NCBI RefSeq assembly: GCF_024448935.1
Contig: NZ_JAMOIE010000019.1
Coordinates: 1-64,000 of the forward strand
Length of the DNA stretch: 64,000 nucleotides
Reading direction: 5' to 3'
Origin: Stutzerimonas stutzeri
Lineage (GTDB): Bacteria > Pseudomonadota > Gammaproteobacteria > Pseudomonadales > Pseudomonadaceae
The notes under the pieces are model-generated. The model saw only the letters and a program-made list of their open reading frames with translations. It did no database searches and was not told the DNA's origin. Numbering within the stretch: position 1 is the first letter of the stretch; every line of letters begins with the position of its first letter. Of the stretch, positions 37,147 to 47,632 are shown in pieces. Both the position numbers and the translations under genes were made by a program.

Positions 37147-38088
37147 TTAGCGGAACATCGCGCTGATCGATTCAGCATTGCTGATGCGGCGAACCGCTTC
37201 AGCCACCATTGGCGCGATGTCCAACTGGCGAATACGGGTACAGGCTTGCGCCGCTGCGGACAGCGGGATGGTATTGGTCACGACCAGCTCGTCGAGCACC
37301 GAACCGTCGATGTTCTCGATGGCGCGACCGGACAGAATCGGGTGAGTGCAATACGCAAAGACCTTGGCCGCGCCATGCTCTTTCAGAGCAGTTGCGGCGT
37401 GGCACAGGGTGCCGGCGGTATCGACCATGTCATCGACGAGGATGCAGGTACGGCCTTCGATATCACCGATGATGTGCATCACTTCGGACTGGTTGGCCTT
37501 CGGACGACGCTTGTCGATGATCGCCAGATCCACACCCAGCGATTTGGCGACAGCACGAGCGCGTACCACTCCACCGATATCGGGGGAGACGATCATCAGG
37601 TTCTCGAAGCGCTGAGCCTGTATATCGTCGACCAGGACCGGCGAACCGTAGATGTTGTCTACCGGCATGTCGAAGAAGCCCTGGATCTGGTCGGCGTGCA
37701 GGTCAACCGTGAGGACACGGTTGACGCCAACCACATCGAGCATGTCGGCCACGACTTTGGCGCTGATCGGCACCCGTGCGGAGCGCGGGCGGCGATCCTG
37801 GCGGGCATAGCCAAAGTAGGGAATGACGGCTGTGATGCGAGTGGCGGAGGACCGGCGGAAGGCGTCTGCCATCACCACCAGTTCCATCAGATTGTCATTG
37901 GTGGGGGCGCAGGTCGGTTGAATCAGAAAGACGTCCTTGCCACGAACGTTTTCGTTGATCTCGACACTGATTTCGCCATCGGAGAACTTCCCGACGTAGG
38001 CGTCACCGAGAGGGATATGCAGCTGACGTACAACACGCCGGGCCAGGTCGGGGTTGGCGTTCCCCGTGAAGACCATCATCTTGGACAC
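37147..38088 (-). CDS. prs: Ribose-phosphate pyrophosphokinase
   Basis: A 313-residue class I PRPP synthase, making the activated ribose used by the upp and hpt-like enzymes also found in this window. Motifs: [20 protein letters not shown], the flexible loop [20 protein letters not shown], the Mg site [12 protein letters not shown] and the ribose-5-phosphate/PRPP loop [11 protein letters not shown]. It lies downstream of two tRNA-Gln genes on the same strand. Confidence 0.97.
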   Translation of the reverse strand: MSKMMVFTGNANPDLARRVVRQLHIPLGDAYVGKFSDGEISVEINENVRGKDVFLIQPTCAPTNDNLMELVVMADAFRRSSATRITAVIPYFGYARQDRRPRSARVPISAKVVADMLDVVGVNRVLTVDLHADQIQGFFDMPVDNIYGSPVLVDDIQAQRFENLMIVSPDIGGVVRARAVAKSLGVDLAIIDKRRPKANQSEVMHIIGDIEGRTCILVDDMVDTAGTLCHAATALKEHGAAKVFAYCTHPILSGRAIENIDGSVLDELVVTNTIPLSAAAQACTRIRQLDIAPMVAEAVRRISNAESISAMFR

Positions 38089-38171
38089 GCGCAGTACCTG
38101 CCTGAGGGTGGATCCGATGAAACAAAAAGCGGTTCAAAAGGCCAGGCGTTTTGAACAGCTCTCATGATGTT

Positions 38172-38246
38172 TGGCAGGGGCGGCTGGATTCGAACCAACG
38201 CATGCCAGGATCAAAACCTGGTGCCTTACCGCTTGGCGACGCCCCT
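38172..38246 (-). tRNA. tRNA-Gln (TTG), copy 1
   Basis: A 75-nt gene on the reverse strand with acceptor AGGGGCG/CGCCCCT, anticodon stem CCAGG/CCTGG around TTTTGAT (anticodon TTG), T-loop GTTCGAAT and an encoded GCCA end. It is identical in sequence to the second copy 52 bp away. Confidence 0.95.
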
Positions 38247-38298
38247 GTAGATGTAACCCTGAAAGTGCTTGTCCGGCTGTATTAACCTCGAAAGGTTA

Positions 38299-38373
38299 TG
38301 GCAGGGGCGGCTGGATTCGAACCAACGCATGCCAGGATCAAAACCTGGTGCCTTACCGCTTGGCGACGCCCCT
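38299..38373 (-). tRNA. tRNA-Gln (TTG), copy 2
   Basis: A 75-nt gene identical to the copy at 38172-38246. The two are transcribed from ispE towards prs, a conserved position in Pseudomonas. Confidence 0.95.
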
Positions 38374-38387
38374 GTAACCTACAACCT

Positions 38388-39248
38388 CTAACCACTTGCT
38401 TCCTGTGCCAGCTGCGCAAGCTTTCGGTGCAACATCGAAATATTGCGGCCTTGAGCGACGAATGCTGGTAAATCGGCTGGAAGTTGGCGGCAAACTCTAT
38501 CAGCCTCGCCCTTGTTTGGGAAGCTCCCAAATACACAAGCTCCAGTGCCGGTCATTCTTGCTGGAACAAATTTGTTCAACAAGCTCAAAGCGTTACGAAC
38601 CTCTGGGTAACGCCTCTCGACTACCGGCTGACAGTCGTTATGACCGCCCCCTGCAAGAAGGCTGCGAACTGTAATGGCCGGGGTATTGCGTGTCAACTCC
38701 GGGTCGGAAAATATTTCCGCTGTACTAACAGAGACTTGCGGGGCGATTACGAGGTACCAGGGTTCGTTCAATTCGACCGGTTGCAGGCGTTCACCAACCC
38801 CTTCGGCAAAGGCGGCGCGGCCTCTGACGAATACCGGAACATCAGCGCCCAATGCCAAGCCGATCTCCGCCAGCGTGTCTTCGCCCAGGTGGGTCTGCCA
38901 GAGGTGATCGAGGCCAAGCAGGGTGGTGGCCGCATCGGAGCTTCCACCGCCGATACCGCCGCCCATGGGTAAGCGCTTGCTCAATTCGATGTCAGCGCCT
39001 TGAGCGCAGTCGCTGCGCCTTTGCAGCCGGCGTGCAGCGCGCACGATCAGGTTGCTGTCATGGTCGACGCCCGGGAGGTCCGTATGTAATCGGATCTGTC
39101 CATCGGTTCGAGGTCTGAAAGTCAGCTCGTCGCCATAGTCGAGAAACTGGAACAGCGTTTGAAGCGCGTGGTATCCGTCGGCGCGACGGCCGAGGATATG
39201 CAGCATGAGATTGAGCTTGGCTGGCGCAGGGAGTGTCAGTGCGAGCAT
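38388..39248 (-). CDS. ispE: 4-diphosphocytidyl-2-C-methyl-D-erythritol kinase
   Basis: A 286-residue GHMP kinase of the MEP isoprenoid pathway. The N-terminus [20 protein letters not shown] is typical and the ATP loop is [20 protein letters not shown]. The C-terminal GHMP motif [12 protein letters not shown] is present. Its ATG overlaps the lolB stop (ATGA), so lolB-ispE are translated together, with the tRNA-Gln pair and prs downstream. Confidence 0.96.
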   Translation of the reverse strand: MLALTLPAPAKLNLMLHILGRRADGYHALQTLFQFLDYGDELTFRPRTDGQIRLHTDLPGVDHDSNLIVRAARRLQRRSDCAQGADIELSKRLPMGGGIGGGSSDAATTLLGLDHLWQTHLGEDTLAEIGLALGADVPVFVRGRAAFAEGVGERLQPVELNEPWYLVIAPQVSVSTAEIFSDPELTRNTPAITVRSLLAGGGHNDCQPVVERRYPEVRNALSLLNKFVPARMTGTGACVFGSFPNKGEADRVCRQLPADLPAFVAQGRNISMLHRKLAQLAQEASG

Positions 39249-39868
39249 CAGTGCCCGAGCTGGCGCGGTTGCCAGTCCTTGACCACTAGTGTGATTTTCA
39301 GGTCACGACCGGCCAGTTTGATGCGATTTGGCAGCGAATAACCGTCCGCCTCGGTATAGCCCAGGTACTGAATATCCCAGCCATCTTGCTTCAGACTGGC
39401 TAGTCGCCCGTTGGCGTTGAGGGCGATGCGGCTGCGGCTGTCCGGAGCCGGCAGGCCGCGTACCCACCAGAGCAGGTTGGAGACGGGTAGCTGCCAGCCC
39501 AGCTGGCTTTCAACCAGTGCTTCCGGCGAATCGGCCTCGAAGCGTCCCTGGCCGGCGACTTCCAGCGCCACCGCATCGGGGCGTCCTGTCAGGCGCGTAG
39601 CGCCCCGACCCAGGGGGCCGGAGAGACGAATGTCGAAATAATCCTGGCGCTGCAGCCAGAACAGGGTGCCGCTGCCCGAATCCTGCGGTGCCTGGATACC
39701 TATCTTGCCGCTGATCTGCCAGCCATCGATCGTACTGATGTGAGCTTTATGGGTCTTCCAGCCTTCGGCATTGCCGGGGCCTTCAACTGACTCCTGCGGA
39801 CCGAGGCCGGCGCAGCCAGCCAGCAGCAAGGCGAGGGTGGGGGGCAGCAGGTTACGCATCAGCTTCAT
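39248..39868 (-). CDS. lolB: Outer-membrane lipoprotein insertion protein LolB
   Basis: A 206-residue lipoprotein that receives lipoproteins from LolA and inserts them into the outer membrane. The signal ends in the lipobox LLAGC. The mature part has [20 protein letters not shown] with the following [19 protein letters not shown], and the protruding Trp-rich loop [13 protein letters not shown]. It is linked with ispE by a 1-bp overlap and follows the TPR lipoprotein gene. Confidence 0.95.
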   Translation of the reverse strand: MKLMRNLLPPTLALLLAGCAGLGPQESVEGPGNAEGWKTHKAHISTIDGWQISGKIGIQAPQDSGSGTLFWLQRQDYFDIRLSGPLGRGATRLTGRPDAVALEVAGQGRFEADSPEALVESQLGWQLPVSNLLWWVRGLPAPDSRSRIALNANGRLASLKQDGWDIQYLGYTEADGYSLPNRIKLAGRDLKITLVVKDWQPRQLGH

Positions 39869-39871
39869 GGG

Positions 39872-41599
39872 TCAGGGTTTCTCCGAGCCTGTCAGTCGTT
39901 TGATGGTGTCACGCAGGACTTGGCTATCGGGCTGCGCCTTCAAGGCTTTCGCCCAGATGGCCCGCGCCTCTCGCTGATCACCCGAAGCCCAGAGCACCTC
40001 GCCGAGATGAGCGGCAACTTCATGGTCGGCAAAGCGTTCATAGGCTTTGCGCAGCTGTGTTTCGGCTTCTTCGAGGTTGCCCAGGCGGTAATTGACCCAG
40101 CCGAGGCTGTCGAGGATGGCGGCGTCATCAGGGTTCAGTCGGTAGGCCTGCTCGATGAGGGTTCGGGCTTCATCGTATCGGTCGGTGCGGTCAGCAAGCG
40201 TATAGCCGAGAGCGTTGATGGCCATGGCATTGTCTGGCTCGCGCTCGATGATGTAGCGAAGGTCTCGTTCCAGCTGAGCCAGGTCGCCGCGCTTTTCGGC
40301 AATCATCGCTCGGGTATAGAGCAGGTTCAGGTCGTCCGGAAACTCGACCAGCGCCCGTTCCGCCAGCTTCCATGCTGCTTCGATCTGTTGCTGGCCGGAA
40401 AGCGCTTCCAATTCGATGAGGTACAGCTGTATGGCGTAATCGGGCTGCTCGTCCCGAGCGCTTGCCAGCAGCTGGGACGCTTCCTGGTTGCGGTCGAGAG
40501 CGAACAGCAGCTCCGCCTGCATCAGTTTCGCCGGCAAATATTCGTTACCGGGGCCGACCTTGGCGAACGCGGCCAGTGCCTGCTCGTGCTTGCCCAGCTC
40601 ACGGTAGGCTCGGCCCAGATTGAAATGAGCGGCGTCGAGGTGGCTGCCGCGCTCGATCAGATCTTCCAGGTAAACGATCGCCTCGCGCCAGGCTTGCGCT
40701 TCGAGGCATACCAGGGCCATCGAGAAGCGCAAGTCATCGTCGCTTGGGTATTGCTGGACCAGCGTGGCGAATTCACCCATGGCTTCGTCGAGCCGATCCT
40801 GTTCCACCAGCAAGCGGGCGTAGGTCAACCGCAAGCGCTTGTCTTCGGGGTGCTGGCGAAGGCTTTTTTGCAATAGCGGTATGGCTTCGTTGCTGCGCTT
40901 CAAAACCTGCAGCAGACGAGCCTGGAGCAGAATCGACGGGATCTGCTGCTCGCTGGCTGGTTGCTCCTCGAGCAGCGCGAGTGCTTCTTCAGGACGGCCG
41001 TCCTGTTGCAGCAGCACGGCCTTGCCGAATTTCAGCTGGGGATTATCAGGGTGTTTGGCCAGTAATTGGTCGAAGCTCTTGAGTAGCCCGGTGCGCGTAT
41101 CCGGATCGGTTTCAGCGGCGGACAGCGCGAGGAAGTCAAAATGCGTGTCGCCCTGACCCTGGAGCACCTTCTCCATGAACAAGAGGGACTCTTCGTAACG
41201 CCCCGCGCGCGCCAGCTGAACGGCTGCAGCGCGCTGGGCGTCGAGATTGTTCGGTGCATTGTTCGCCCAGATGATGGCCGTATCCAGCGCCGCTTGGTCG
41301 GCGCCGAGGTATTCGGCGATGCGGAAACCGCGCTCCGCGACGCCGGCATCCTGCGTCGCGTTGGCCTGTTGGACATAGGTGCCCAAGGCGATATCGAAGC
41401 GATTACGCTGGCCAGCCAGTTCTGCCACCAGCAATGCATACAGGGTATCGCCGCTGAACGAGCCATACTCGTTTGGGCTTTTTGCCGCAGGCTCCGCCGT
41501 GACCTCCTCGATCGGCGGGCCGCTGTCGGAAGTGCTCTGCATGAAGCTTTGGCAGCCACCGAGAAACAGGACGGCGCTGAGGGCGAGGAGTTTTTTCAT
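39872..41599 (-). CDS. Tetratricopeptide-repeat lipoprotein
   Basis: A 575-residue lipoprotein starting at MKKLLALSAVLFLGGC (ATG 41599; an in-frame ATG at 41608 would add three residues). The rest is a long array of TPRs, for example LRLTYARLLVEQDRLDEAMG and YALGY/DSLGWVNYRLGNLEEAET near the C-terminus. It is the usual gene between hemA and lolB in Pseudomonas, where it probably acts as a periplasmic scaffold at the outer membrane. Its partner is unknown. It is divergent from hemA. Confidence 0.88.
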   Translation of the reverse strand: MKKLLALSAVLFLGGCQSFMQSTSDSGPPIEEVTAEPAAKSPNEYGSFSGDTLYALLVAELAGQRNRFDIALGTYVQQANATQDAGVAERGFRIAEYLGADQAALDTAIIWANNAPNNLDAQRAAAVQLARAGRYEESLLFMEKVLQGQGDTHFDFLALSAAETDPDTRTGLLKSFDQLLAKHPDNPQLKFGKAVLLQQDGRPEEALALLEEQPASEQQIPSILLQARLLQVLKRSNEAIPLLQKSLRQHPEDKRLRLTYARLLVEQDRLDEAMGEFATLVQQYPSDDDLRFSMALVCLEAQAWREAIVYLEDLIERGSHLDAAHFNLGRAYRELGKHEQALAAFAKVGPGNEYLPAKLMQAELLFALDRNQEASQLLASARDEQPDYAIQLYLIELEALSGQQQIEAAWKLAERALVEFPDDLNLLYTRAMIAEKRGDLAQLERDLRYIIEREPDNAMAINALGYTLADRTDRYDEARTLIEQAYRLNPDDAAILDSLGWVNYRLGNLEEAETQLRKAYERFADHEVAAHLGEVLWASGDQREARAIWAKALKAQPDSQVLRDTIKRLTGSEKP

Positions 41600-41779
41600 A
41601 GGGAACATCGGGCTGGTCTGCGGTCGCGGCATGATGACACAAGCAGCCAGGCAAGCACACGGGCTGGCCTGCGAGGCGAGTGGACGGCTCGATAGGTACA
41701 GACAATGACAGGCAACGGTTGTTCTAGGACAGGCGAAGTAGGAGAATCGCGCGCTCCGTTTTTCGAATCAGCGACCTGC

Positions 41780-43048
41780 ATGGCCTTCATCGCGCTTGGC
41801 ATCAATCACAAGACCGCATCGGTGGATGTGCGCGAGCGTGTGGCGTTCACGCCCGAACAGACGGTCGAGGCGCTTCAGCAGCTGTGCCGTGTCACACCGA
41901 CGCGTGAGGCGGCGATCCTGTCGACCTGCAATCGCAGCGAACTGTACCTCGAACAGGACCAGATCGAAGCCGATGCGGTGCTGGCCTGGCTGGCAAACTA
42001 TCACCGACTGAGTCTCGATGATCTCAAGGCGTGTGCCTATGTTCATACCGACGACCAGGCGGTGCGGCACATGATGCGCGTCGCGTCGGGGCTGGATTCC
42101 ATGGTGCTTGGCGAGCCGCAGATTCTCGGGCAGATGAAGTCCGCCTACGCCGTTGCGCGTGAGGCCGGTAGCGTCGGCCCGCTGCTGGGGCGTCTGTTTC
42201 AGGCCACCTTCAGCACCGCCAAGACCGTACGTACCGACACCGCCATCGGGGAAAACCCGGTTTCGGTCGCGTTTGCTGCGGTCAGCCTGGCCAAGCAGAT
42301 CTTCGCCAACCTCGATCGCAGCCAGGCGTTGCTGATCGGCGCGGGCGAGACCATCACCCTGGTCGCTCGGCACCTGCATGAGCAGGGCGTCAAGCGCATC
42401 GTGGTGGCCAACCGTACCCTCGAACGCGCAAGCGCGCTGGCCGAGCAGTTCGGTGCTCACGCCATCTTGCTTGCTGACATTCCGCAGGAGCTCTACAACA
42501 GCGATATCGTCATCAGCTCGACCGCCAGCCAGCTGCCGATTCTCGGCAAGGGGGCGGTCGAGCAGGCGCTGAAGAAACGCAAGCACAAACCGATGTTCAT
42601 GGTGGACATTGCCGTGCCCCGCGATATAGAAGCGCAGGTTGCCGATCTGGATGATGTCTATCTCTACACCGTTGATGATCTTCATGAAGTGGTGGCAGAG
42701 AATCTCAAGAGCCGCCAGGGCGCAGCCCAGGCCGCCGAAGAGCTGGTTGACGCCGGGGCTGACGATTTCATGGCGCGGCTCCGTGAGCTGGCGGCTGTGG
42801 ATGTGCTCAAGGCTTATCGGCAGCACGCCGAGCGCCTTCGTGATGAGGAACTGCTGCGAGCCCAGCGGTTGTTGGCCAATGGCGGCACGCCCGAGGATGC
42901 GCTGGCGCAGCTGGCGCGGGGACTGACCAACAAATTGCTGCACGCGCCCAGTGTTCAGTTGAAAAAACTTTCTGCCGAAGGGCGTGTGGAGGCACTGAGC
43001 ATCGTCCAGGACCTCTTCGCCCTGCAAGACAGCACGGACAAACCATGA
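41780..43048 (+). CDS. hemA: Glutamyl-tRNA reductase
   Basis: A 422-residue enzyme, first step of tetrapyrrole synthesis by the C5 route. ATG 41780 gives [20 protein letters not shown]. The catalytic Cys is in [16 protein letters not shown] binding in [16 protein letters not shown], and the C-terminal dimerisation helices end in [11 protein letters not shown]. Its stop overlaps the prfA start (ATGA), the normal hemA-prfA-prmC arrangement. Confidence 0.97.
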   Translation: MAFIALGINHKTASVDVRERVAFTPEQTVEALQQLCRVTPTREAAILSTCNRSELYLEQDQIEADAVLAWLANYHRLSLDDLKACAYVHTDDQAVRHMMRVASGLDSMVLGEPQILGQMKSAYAVAREAGSVGPLLGRLFQATFSTAKTVRTDTAIGENPVSVAFAAVSLAKQIFANLDRSQALLIGAGETITLVARHLHEQGVKRIVVANRTLERASALAEQFGAHAILLADIPQELYNSDIVISSTASQLPILGKGAVEQALKKRKHKPMFMVDIAVPRDIEAQVADLDDVYLYTVDDLHEVVAENLKSRQGAAQAAEELVDAGADDFMARLRELAAVDVLKAYRQHAERLRDEELLRAQRLLANGGTPEDALAQLARGLTNKLLHAPSVQLKKLSAEGRVEALSIVQDLFALQDSTDKP

Positions 43049-44127
43049 AAGCGTCGCTGCTCAACAAACTCGATACTCTGCAGGACCGCTTCGAAGAGCT
43101 GACAGCGTTACTGGGTGACGCTGAGGTGATCAGCGATCAGACCCGTTTTCGCGCCTATTCGCGCGAGTATGCCGAAGTCGAACCGGTCATTTCCACCTAT
43201 CGCGAATTCCTCAAGATACAGTCCGACCTCGAAGGTGCTCAGGCGTTGCTCAAGGACAACGATCCGGATGTTCGCGAGATGGCGGAGGAAGAAGTCGCCG
43301 AAGCACGCGGAACGCTCGAAGCGATCGAGGCTCGGCTGCAGCGCATGCTGCTGCCGAAGGATCCCAAGGATGGGCGTAACGTCTTCCTCGAGATTCGAGC
43401 CGGCACCGGTGGCGACGAGGCCGCGATCTTCGCTGGCGATCTGTTTCGCATGTATTCCCGCTACGCCGAGCGGCAAGGCTGGCGCATCGAGATCCTGTCC
43501 GAAAGCCCGGGCGAACACGGCGGCTATAAAGAAGTGATCTCGCGGGTCGAGGGCGATAATGTATTCGCCAAGCTCAAGTTCGAGTCGGGTGCACACCGGG
43601 TTCAGCGCGTCCCCGAAACCGAATCCCAGGGACGTATCCATACCTCGGCCTGCACCGTTGCGGTCCTGCCGGAGCCGGACGAGCAAATCGCCATCGAGAT
43701 CAACCCGGCTGACCTGCGCGTCGACACCTACCGCGCCTCCGGTGCCGGTGGTCAGCACATCAACAAGACCGATTCGGCGGTGCGTATTACCCACTTGCCC
43801 AGCGGCATCGTCGTGGAATGCCAGGAAGAGCGCTCGCAGCACAAGAATCGTGCTCGGGCCATGGCCTGGTTGGCCGCCAAGCTGCAGGATGTGCAAGACA
43901 GTGCGGCGCACAAGGAAATTTCCGAGACGCGCAAGTTGCTGGTGGGCTCAGGTGATCGTTCCGAGCGTATTCGGACTTACAACTTCCCACAGGGGCGCGT
44001 TACGGATCACCGCATCAACCTGACGCTGTATTCGCTCAACGAAGTGGTCAGCGGCGCAGTCGAGCAGGTGATCGAACCGCTGCTGCAGGAATATCAAGCC
44101 GATCAGCTTGCTGCGCTGGGCGACTGA
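43045..44127 (+). CDS. prfA: Peptide chain release factor 1
   Basis: A 360-residue class I release factor for UAA/UAG. The tripeptide recognition region reads [14 protein letters not shown] (PET in place of the common PAT), and the catalytic GGQ loop is [18 protein letters not shown]. PrmC, encoded next, methylates the Gln of GGQ. The ATG overlaps hemA by 4 bp. Confidence 0.97.
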   Translation: MKASLLNKLDTLQDRFEELTALLGDAEVISDQTRFRAYSREYAEVEPVISTYREFLKIQSDLEGAQALLKDNDPDVREMAEEEVAEARGTLEAIEARLQRMLLPKDPKDGRNVFLEIRAGTGGDEAAIFAGDLFRMYSRYAERQGWRIEILSESPGEHGGYKEVISRVEGDNVFAKLKFESGAHRVQRVPETESQGRIHTSACTVAVLPEPDEQIAIEINPADLRVDTYRASGAGGQHINKTDSAVRITHLPSGIVVECQEERSQHKNRARAMAWLAAKLQDVQDSAAHKEISETRKLLVGSGDRSERIRTYNFPQGRVTDHRINLTLYSLNEVVSGAVEQVIEPLLQEYQADQLAALGD

Positions 44128-44199
44128 CCGCTCGCTCATCGGCGAATCCTCCCGATTGCCGATGGCGGCGGCGTACCACTGAGTTCTGGAAACCCGAAC

Positions 44200-45027
44200 A
44201 TGGCGACAATCGATTACCTGCTGCGTGCCGCCCAGCTGCCCGACTCGCCGAGCGCCAAGCTCGATGCCGAGTGGCTGCTTGCGGCCGCGCTGGGCGAAGG
44301 GACAAGCTACCTGCGCACCTGGCCTGATCGCGAGGTGCTACCCGAGGTCGAGGCTCGCTTTGCGGCTTGCCTTGAGCGTCGTCGGCTTGGCGAGCCGGTG
44401 GCTTACATTCTGGGCCACCAGGGTTTCTGGAGTCTCGATCTCGAAGTGGCGCCCCATACCTTGATTCCGCGGCCGGACACCGAACTGCTGGTTGAATCGG
44501 CGTTGGAGATGCTGCCAGCTGGTCCGACGACTGTGCTCGATCTGGGCACGGGGACCGGTGCGATTGCCCTGGCGCTTGCCTGTGAGCGCGCGACCTGGCG
44601 GCTTACCGGCGTGGACCGCATCAGCGAAGCCGTTACGCTGGCCACCCGTAATGCTCAGCGACTTGGGCTCGGCAATGTGGGGTTTATCGAGAGCCATTGG
44701 TTCTCGTCGCTCGCGGGCCAGCGTTATGGATTGATCGTCTCCAATCCACCCTACATTCCCGCCAGTGACCCGCATCTACTGCAGGGTGACGTGCGCTTCG
44801 AGCCGAGCAGTGCGCTGGTGGCGGGAGGAGATGGACTGGATGACATCCGGCTGATCGTCAAGCAGGCGCCTGCTCATCTGCATTTATCCGGCTGGTTGAT
44901 ACTGGAGCACGGTTACGATCAGGCGATGGCGGTGCGGACCCTGTTGTCCGATGGCGGTTTCGTCGATGTCGCTAGCCGCAAGGATTTCGGTGGCCACGAG
45001 CGTGTCAGCTTCGGGCGGCTGCGGTGA
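44200..45027 (+). CDS. prmC: Release factor glutamine methyltransferase
   Basis: A 275-residue SAM-dependent methyltransferase. The N-terminal five-helix domain is followed by the SAM motif VLDLGTGTGAIALALA and the NPPY signature SNPPYIPASDPHL that holds the Gln of RF1/RF2. It stands 72 bp after prfA and before moeB. Confidence 0.96.
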   Translation: MATIDYLLRAAQLPDSPSAKLDAEWLLAAALGEGTSYLRTWPDREVLPEVEARFAACLERRRLGEPVAYILGHQGFWSLDLEVAPHTLIPRPDTELLVESALEMLPAGPTTVLDLGTGTGAIALALACERATWRLTGVDRISEAVTLATRNAQRLGLGNVGFIESHWFSSLAGQRYGLIVSNPPYIPASDPHLLQGDVRFEPSSALVAGGDGLDDIRLIVKQAPAHLHLSGWLILEHGYDQAMAVRTLLSDGGFVDVASRKDFGGHERVSFGRLR

Positions 45028-45046
45028 ACCCAATGAGGAGTAGTGC

Positions 45047-45802
45047 ATGCTGAGCGATGACGAGCTGCTGCGTTACAGCCGACAGATCTTGCTGAGACAG
45101 GTTGATATCGAAGGCCAGCTCAAGCTTAAGCAGAGCCGTGTGCTGATCGTCGGGCTTGGCGGGCTGGGCTCTCCGGTCGCGTTGTATCTCGCCGCGGCCG
45201 GGATTGGCGAACTGCATCTGGCAGACTTCGATCGGCTCGATCTGACCAATCTGCAACGGCAGATTGCTCACGACACGCCATCGGTGGGGGTGCACAAGGT
45301 GGACTCGGCAATGGCTCGGCTGTCTGCACTCAACCCATTGGTCAGGCTGGTGCCGCACCGCGCCGCGATGGATGCCGACACGCTTGGTGCCGCTGTGGCA
45401 GGAGTCGACCTGGTGCTCGATTGCACGGACAATTTTGCAGTTCGTGAGGCTGTGAACGCAGCGTGTGTAGCGGCCGTGAAACCGCTGGTGAGCGGCGCGG
45501 CCATTCGGCTCGAAGGGCAGCTATCGGTGTTTGACCCTCGGGTCGAGTCCAGCCCCTGCTATCACTGCCTCTATGGCCATGGCACTGAGGCTGAGCTGAC
45601 GTGCAGCGAGGCGGGCGTGCTCGGGCCTGTCGTCGGCATGGTAGGTAGCCTGCAGGCACTTGAGGCAATCAAGTTGCTGGTCGGTTTCGGTGAGCCTTTG
45701 ATTGGCCGCCTGCTGTTGGTGGATGCACTGTCCAGTCGTTTCCGCGAGCTGAAGGTCAAGCGCGACCCCGCCTGCGCAGTCTGCGGACGCGGCCGTGTCT
45801 GA
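45047..45802 (+). CDS. moeB: Molybdopterin-synthase adenylyltransferase / ThiF-like E1 enzyme
   Basis: A 251-residue protein that adenylates the C-terminal Gly of a sulphur-carrier protein (MoaD, possibly ThiS). Motifs: [20 protein letters not shown] for nucleotide binding, [23 protein letters not shown], and two zinc Cys pairs, CYHC and CAVC. The conserved Cys lies in [16 protein letters not shown]. Its end overlaps the murI start by 8 bp. Confidence 0.93.
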   Translation: MLSDDELLRYSRQILLRQVDIEGQLKLKQSRVLIVGLGGLGSPVALYLAAAGIGELHLADFDRLDLTNLQRQIAHDTPSVGVHKVDSAMARLSALNPLVRLVPHRAAMDADTLGAAVAGVDLVLDCTDNFAVREAVNAACVAAVKPLVSGAAIRLEGQLSVFDPRVESSPCYHCLYGHGTEAELTCSEAGVLGPVVGMVGSLQALEAIKLLVGFGEPLIGRLLLVDALSSRFRELKVKRDPACAVCGRGRV

Positions 45803-46586
45803 TAACGGGCCGATAGGCGTTTTCGATTCTGGTGTGGGCGGGCTGTCGGTGCTCCGGGAGATTCGTGCCCGCCTGCCTCATGAGTCGTTGCTGTATGTAG
45901 CGGACAGCGGTCACGTCCCCTACGGCGAAAAAAGCCCGGCGTTCATCCGCGAGCGCTGCCGGGCCATCGCTGGGTTTTTGCTTGAGCAAGGCGCCAAAGC
46001 GCTGGTGCTGGCCTGCAATACCGCAACGGCCGCAGGGGTGGCGGACTTGCGTGAGCAGTATCCGCAGCTGCCATTGATTGGGATGGAGCCCGCCGTCAAA
46101 CCGGCCGCCCGGGCAACCCGCAGTGGGGTGGTGGGCGTGCTGGCCACGACGGGCACCTTGACGAGCGCTAAATTTGCAGCGCTGCTCGACCGTTTCGCCA
46201 GCGACGTGCGCGTCATCACGCAGCCATGCCCTGGGCTTGTCGAGCGTATTGAAGCCGGGGAGCTTGCTACGGCAGGCACCCGAGCGCTGCTTGAGAGCCT
46301 GGTTCAGCCATTGATCGAGCAGGGCTGCGATACGCTGATTCTCGGCTGTACCCACTATCCTTTCGTAAAGCCGCTGCTGCGCGAGATGCTGCCCCCTGAG
46401 ATCGCTCTGGTCGATACAGGTGCCGCGGTCGCGCGGCATCTCGAGACCTTGCTGGCAGCCAGCGGCCAGCTAAGCGACGGTAAAGCCATCGTGCGCTTCT
46501 GGAGCAGTGGCGATCCCCGGCGATTGGCCCGCGTTCTACCGGTACTTTGGGGTGAAAACGGTACAGTTTCATACTGTTCTGTTTAG
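45795..46586 (+). CDS. murI: Glutamate racemase
   Basis: A 263-residue enzyme that makes D-glutamate for peptidoglycan. It starts at GTG 45795 inside the moeB end. The catalytic Cys pair is visible in [18 protein letters not shown] and [15 protein letters not shown], with the substrate loop [18 protein letters not shown] at the N-terminus. It is the last gene of the hemA-to-murI run. Confidence 0.96.
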   Translation: MSDNGPIGVFDSGVGGLSVLREIRARLPHESLLYVADSGHVPYGEKSPAFIRERCRAIAGFLLEQGAKALVLACNTATAAGVADLREQYPQLPLIGMEPAVKPAARATRSGVVGVLATTGTLTSAKFAALLDRFASDVRVITQPCPGLVERIEAGELATAGTRALLESLVQPLIEQGCDTLILGCTHYPFVKPLLREMLPPEIALVDTGAAVARHLETLLAASGQLSDGKAIVRFWSSGDPRRLARVLPVLWGENGTVSYCSV

Positions 46587-46671
46587 GGACTCCCCGTGCT
46601 GGCCGGCCTCTGTAACTATGTGATACTTAGCAAAGACAAGCGACACCAACGTTCCAGTAAGGACATTCTGT

Positions 46672-47190
46672 ATGAAAAAACTGATCTCCCTCGCCGCAGT
46701 TACGGTTATTTCTCTGGGGCAGGTGGCTGCCGTCCATGCATTGGATCTGACTGCTGCAGTTGGCCGCACCGGCGAGTCGACGACGACCTATCGGCTGGGC
46801 GCGCAATTCGACTTCAACCGTAGTTGGTTCCAGACCAGCGTGGGTCGGCTAACGGGCTACTGGGATGCAGGCTACACCTACTGGGAAGGCGACGAGACCT
46901 CTAGCAATCACAGCATTTCGCTCGCACCGGTCTTCGTCTATGAATTCAACGGAGGGTCAGTGACGCCTTATCTCGAAGCGGGTATCGGCATCGCAGCGTT
47001 CGAGAATACCGAAGTGGAAAACAACGACCTGGGCTCGTCTTTTCAGTTCGAGGACCGCTTGGGGGCCGGCCTGCGCTTTGCCGGCGGACAGGAGGTTGGC
47101 GTGCGAGCCATCCATTATTCCAACGCCGGCATCAAGGATCCCAACGATGGTATCGAGAGCTATGCAGTGCATTACCGAGTCTCGTTCTGA
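46672..47190 (+). CDS. pagL: Lipid A 3-O-deacylase PagL
   Basis: A 172-residue outer-membrane barrel. The signal peptide is cut after AAVHA and the mature part starts LDLTAAVGRTGESTTTYRLG. The catalytic His-Ser pair is in VRAIHYSNAGIKDPNDGIES, with the Glu of the triad nearby, and the last residue is Phe. It removes the 3-O acyl chain of lipid A. It follows murI, as in P. aeruginosa. Confidence 0.92.
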   Translation: MKKLISLAAVTVISLGQVAAVHALDLTAAVGRTGESTTTYRLGAQFDFNRSWFQTSVGRLTGYWDAGYTYWEGDETSSNHSISLAPVFVYEFNGGSVTPYLEAGIGIAAFENTEVENNDLGSSFQFEDRLGAGLRFAGGQEVGVRAIHYSNAGIKDPNDGIESYAVHYRVSF

Positions 47191-47221
47191 TCGCTGAGCT
47201 TGGAGGCTGATGGCGCTGTCG

Positions 47222-47539
47222 TCAGCCGTCGATATACACGTTTACCGAGCCCTTGCGCTCGTCCAGGCAGTCATCCGAGCCCAGCTCGTACTCCCGACAG
47301 ATAAGCGGCCGCTGTGCGTAGATGGTACAGCGCATGCTGTCCCGGTCGAGCGCTACGCACCACCCGTCGTCGAGGCGGCGCATCACTTGGCCGCCCCAGT
47401 CGTCTTCATCGATGAAGCGTTCCGGGACGCCGGTGTCGGTCAGCAGCAGTACTTCGAGGCGACAACAGCACGCGGCGCAGCTGCTGCAACTGACCGTATC
47501 GTCGGGCAACTGGCGGTGGGGAATGGCAGATTGAGTCAT
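47222..47539 (-). CDS. YkgJ-family Cys-cluster protein
   Basis: A 105-residue cytoplasmic protein with a dense Cys cluster at residues 18-27 (SCSSCAACCCRLEV) and further Cys in RCTIYAQRPLICREYELGSD. This pattern is that of the YkgJ family, predicted to bind zinc or an iron-sulphur cluster. The role is unknown. It is convergent with pagL and lies next to uraA. Confidence 0.88.
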   Translation of the reverse strand: MTQSAIPHRQLPDDTVSCSSCAACCCRLEVLLLTDTGVPERFIDEDDWGGQVMRRLDDGWCVALDRDSMRCTIYAQRPLICREYELGSDDCLDERKGSVNVYIDG

Positions 47540-47599
47540 GGCGGCAGTCTACGCGTCTTGCGTCGGGATAGCTGCATGCCGCTAATGGCGCTGAGAAGG

Positions 47600-47624
47600 T
47601 AAAAGCCAGCACGGTCGTGCTGGC
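47600..47624 (-). terminator. Terminator of the upp-uraA operon
   Basis: The stem GCCAGCAC/GTGCTGGC has a 4-nt loop and is followed on the reverse strand by TTTT, 8 bp after the uraA stop. Confidence 0.75.
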
Positions 47625-47632
47625 GCAACAGG

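Noticed and set aside
41768-43027. Long reverse ORF opposite hemA
   Set aside because: hemA is unambiguous and the antisense frame shows only GC-driven openness.
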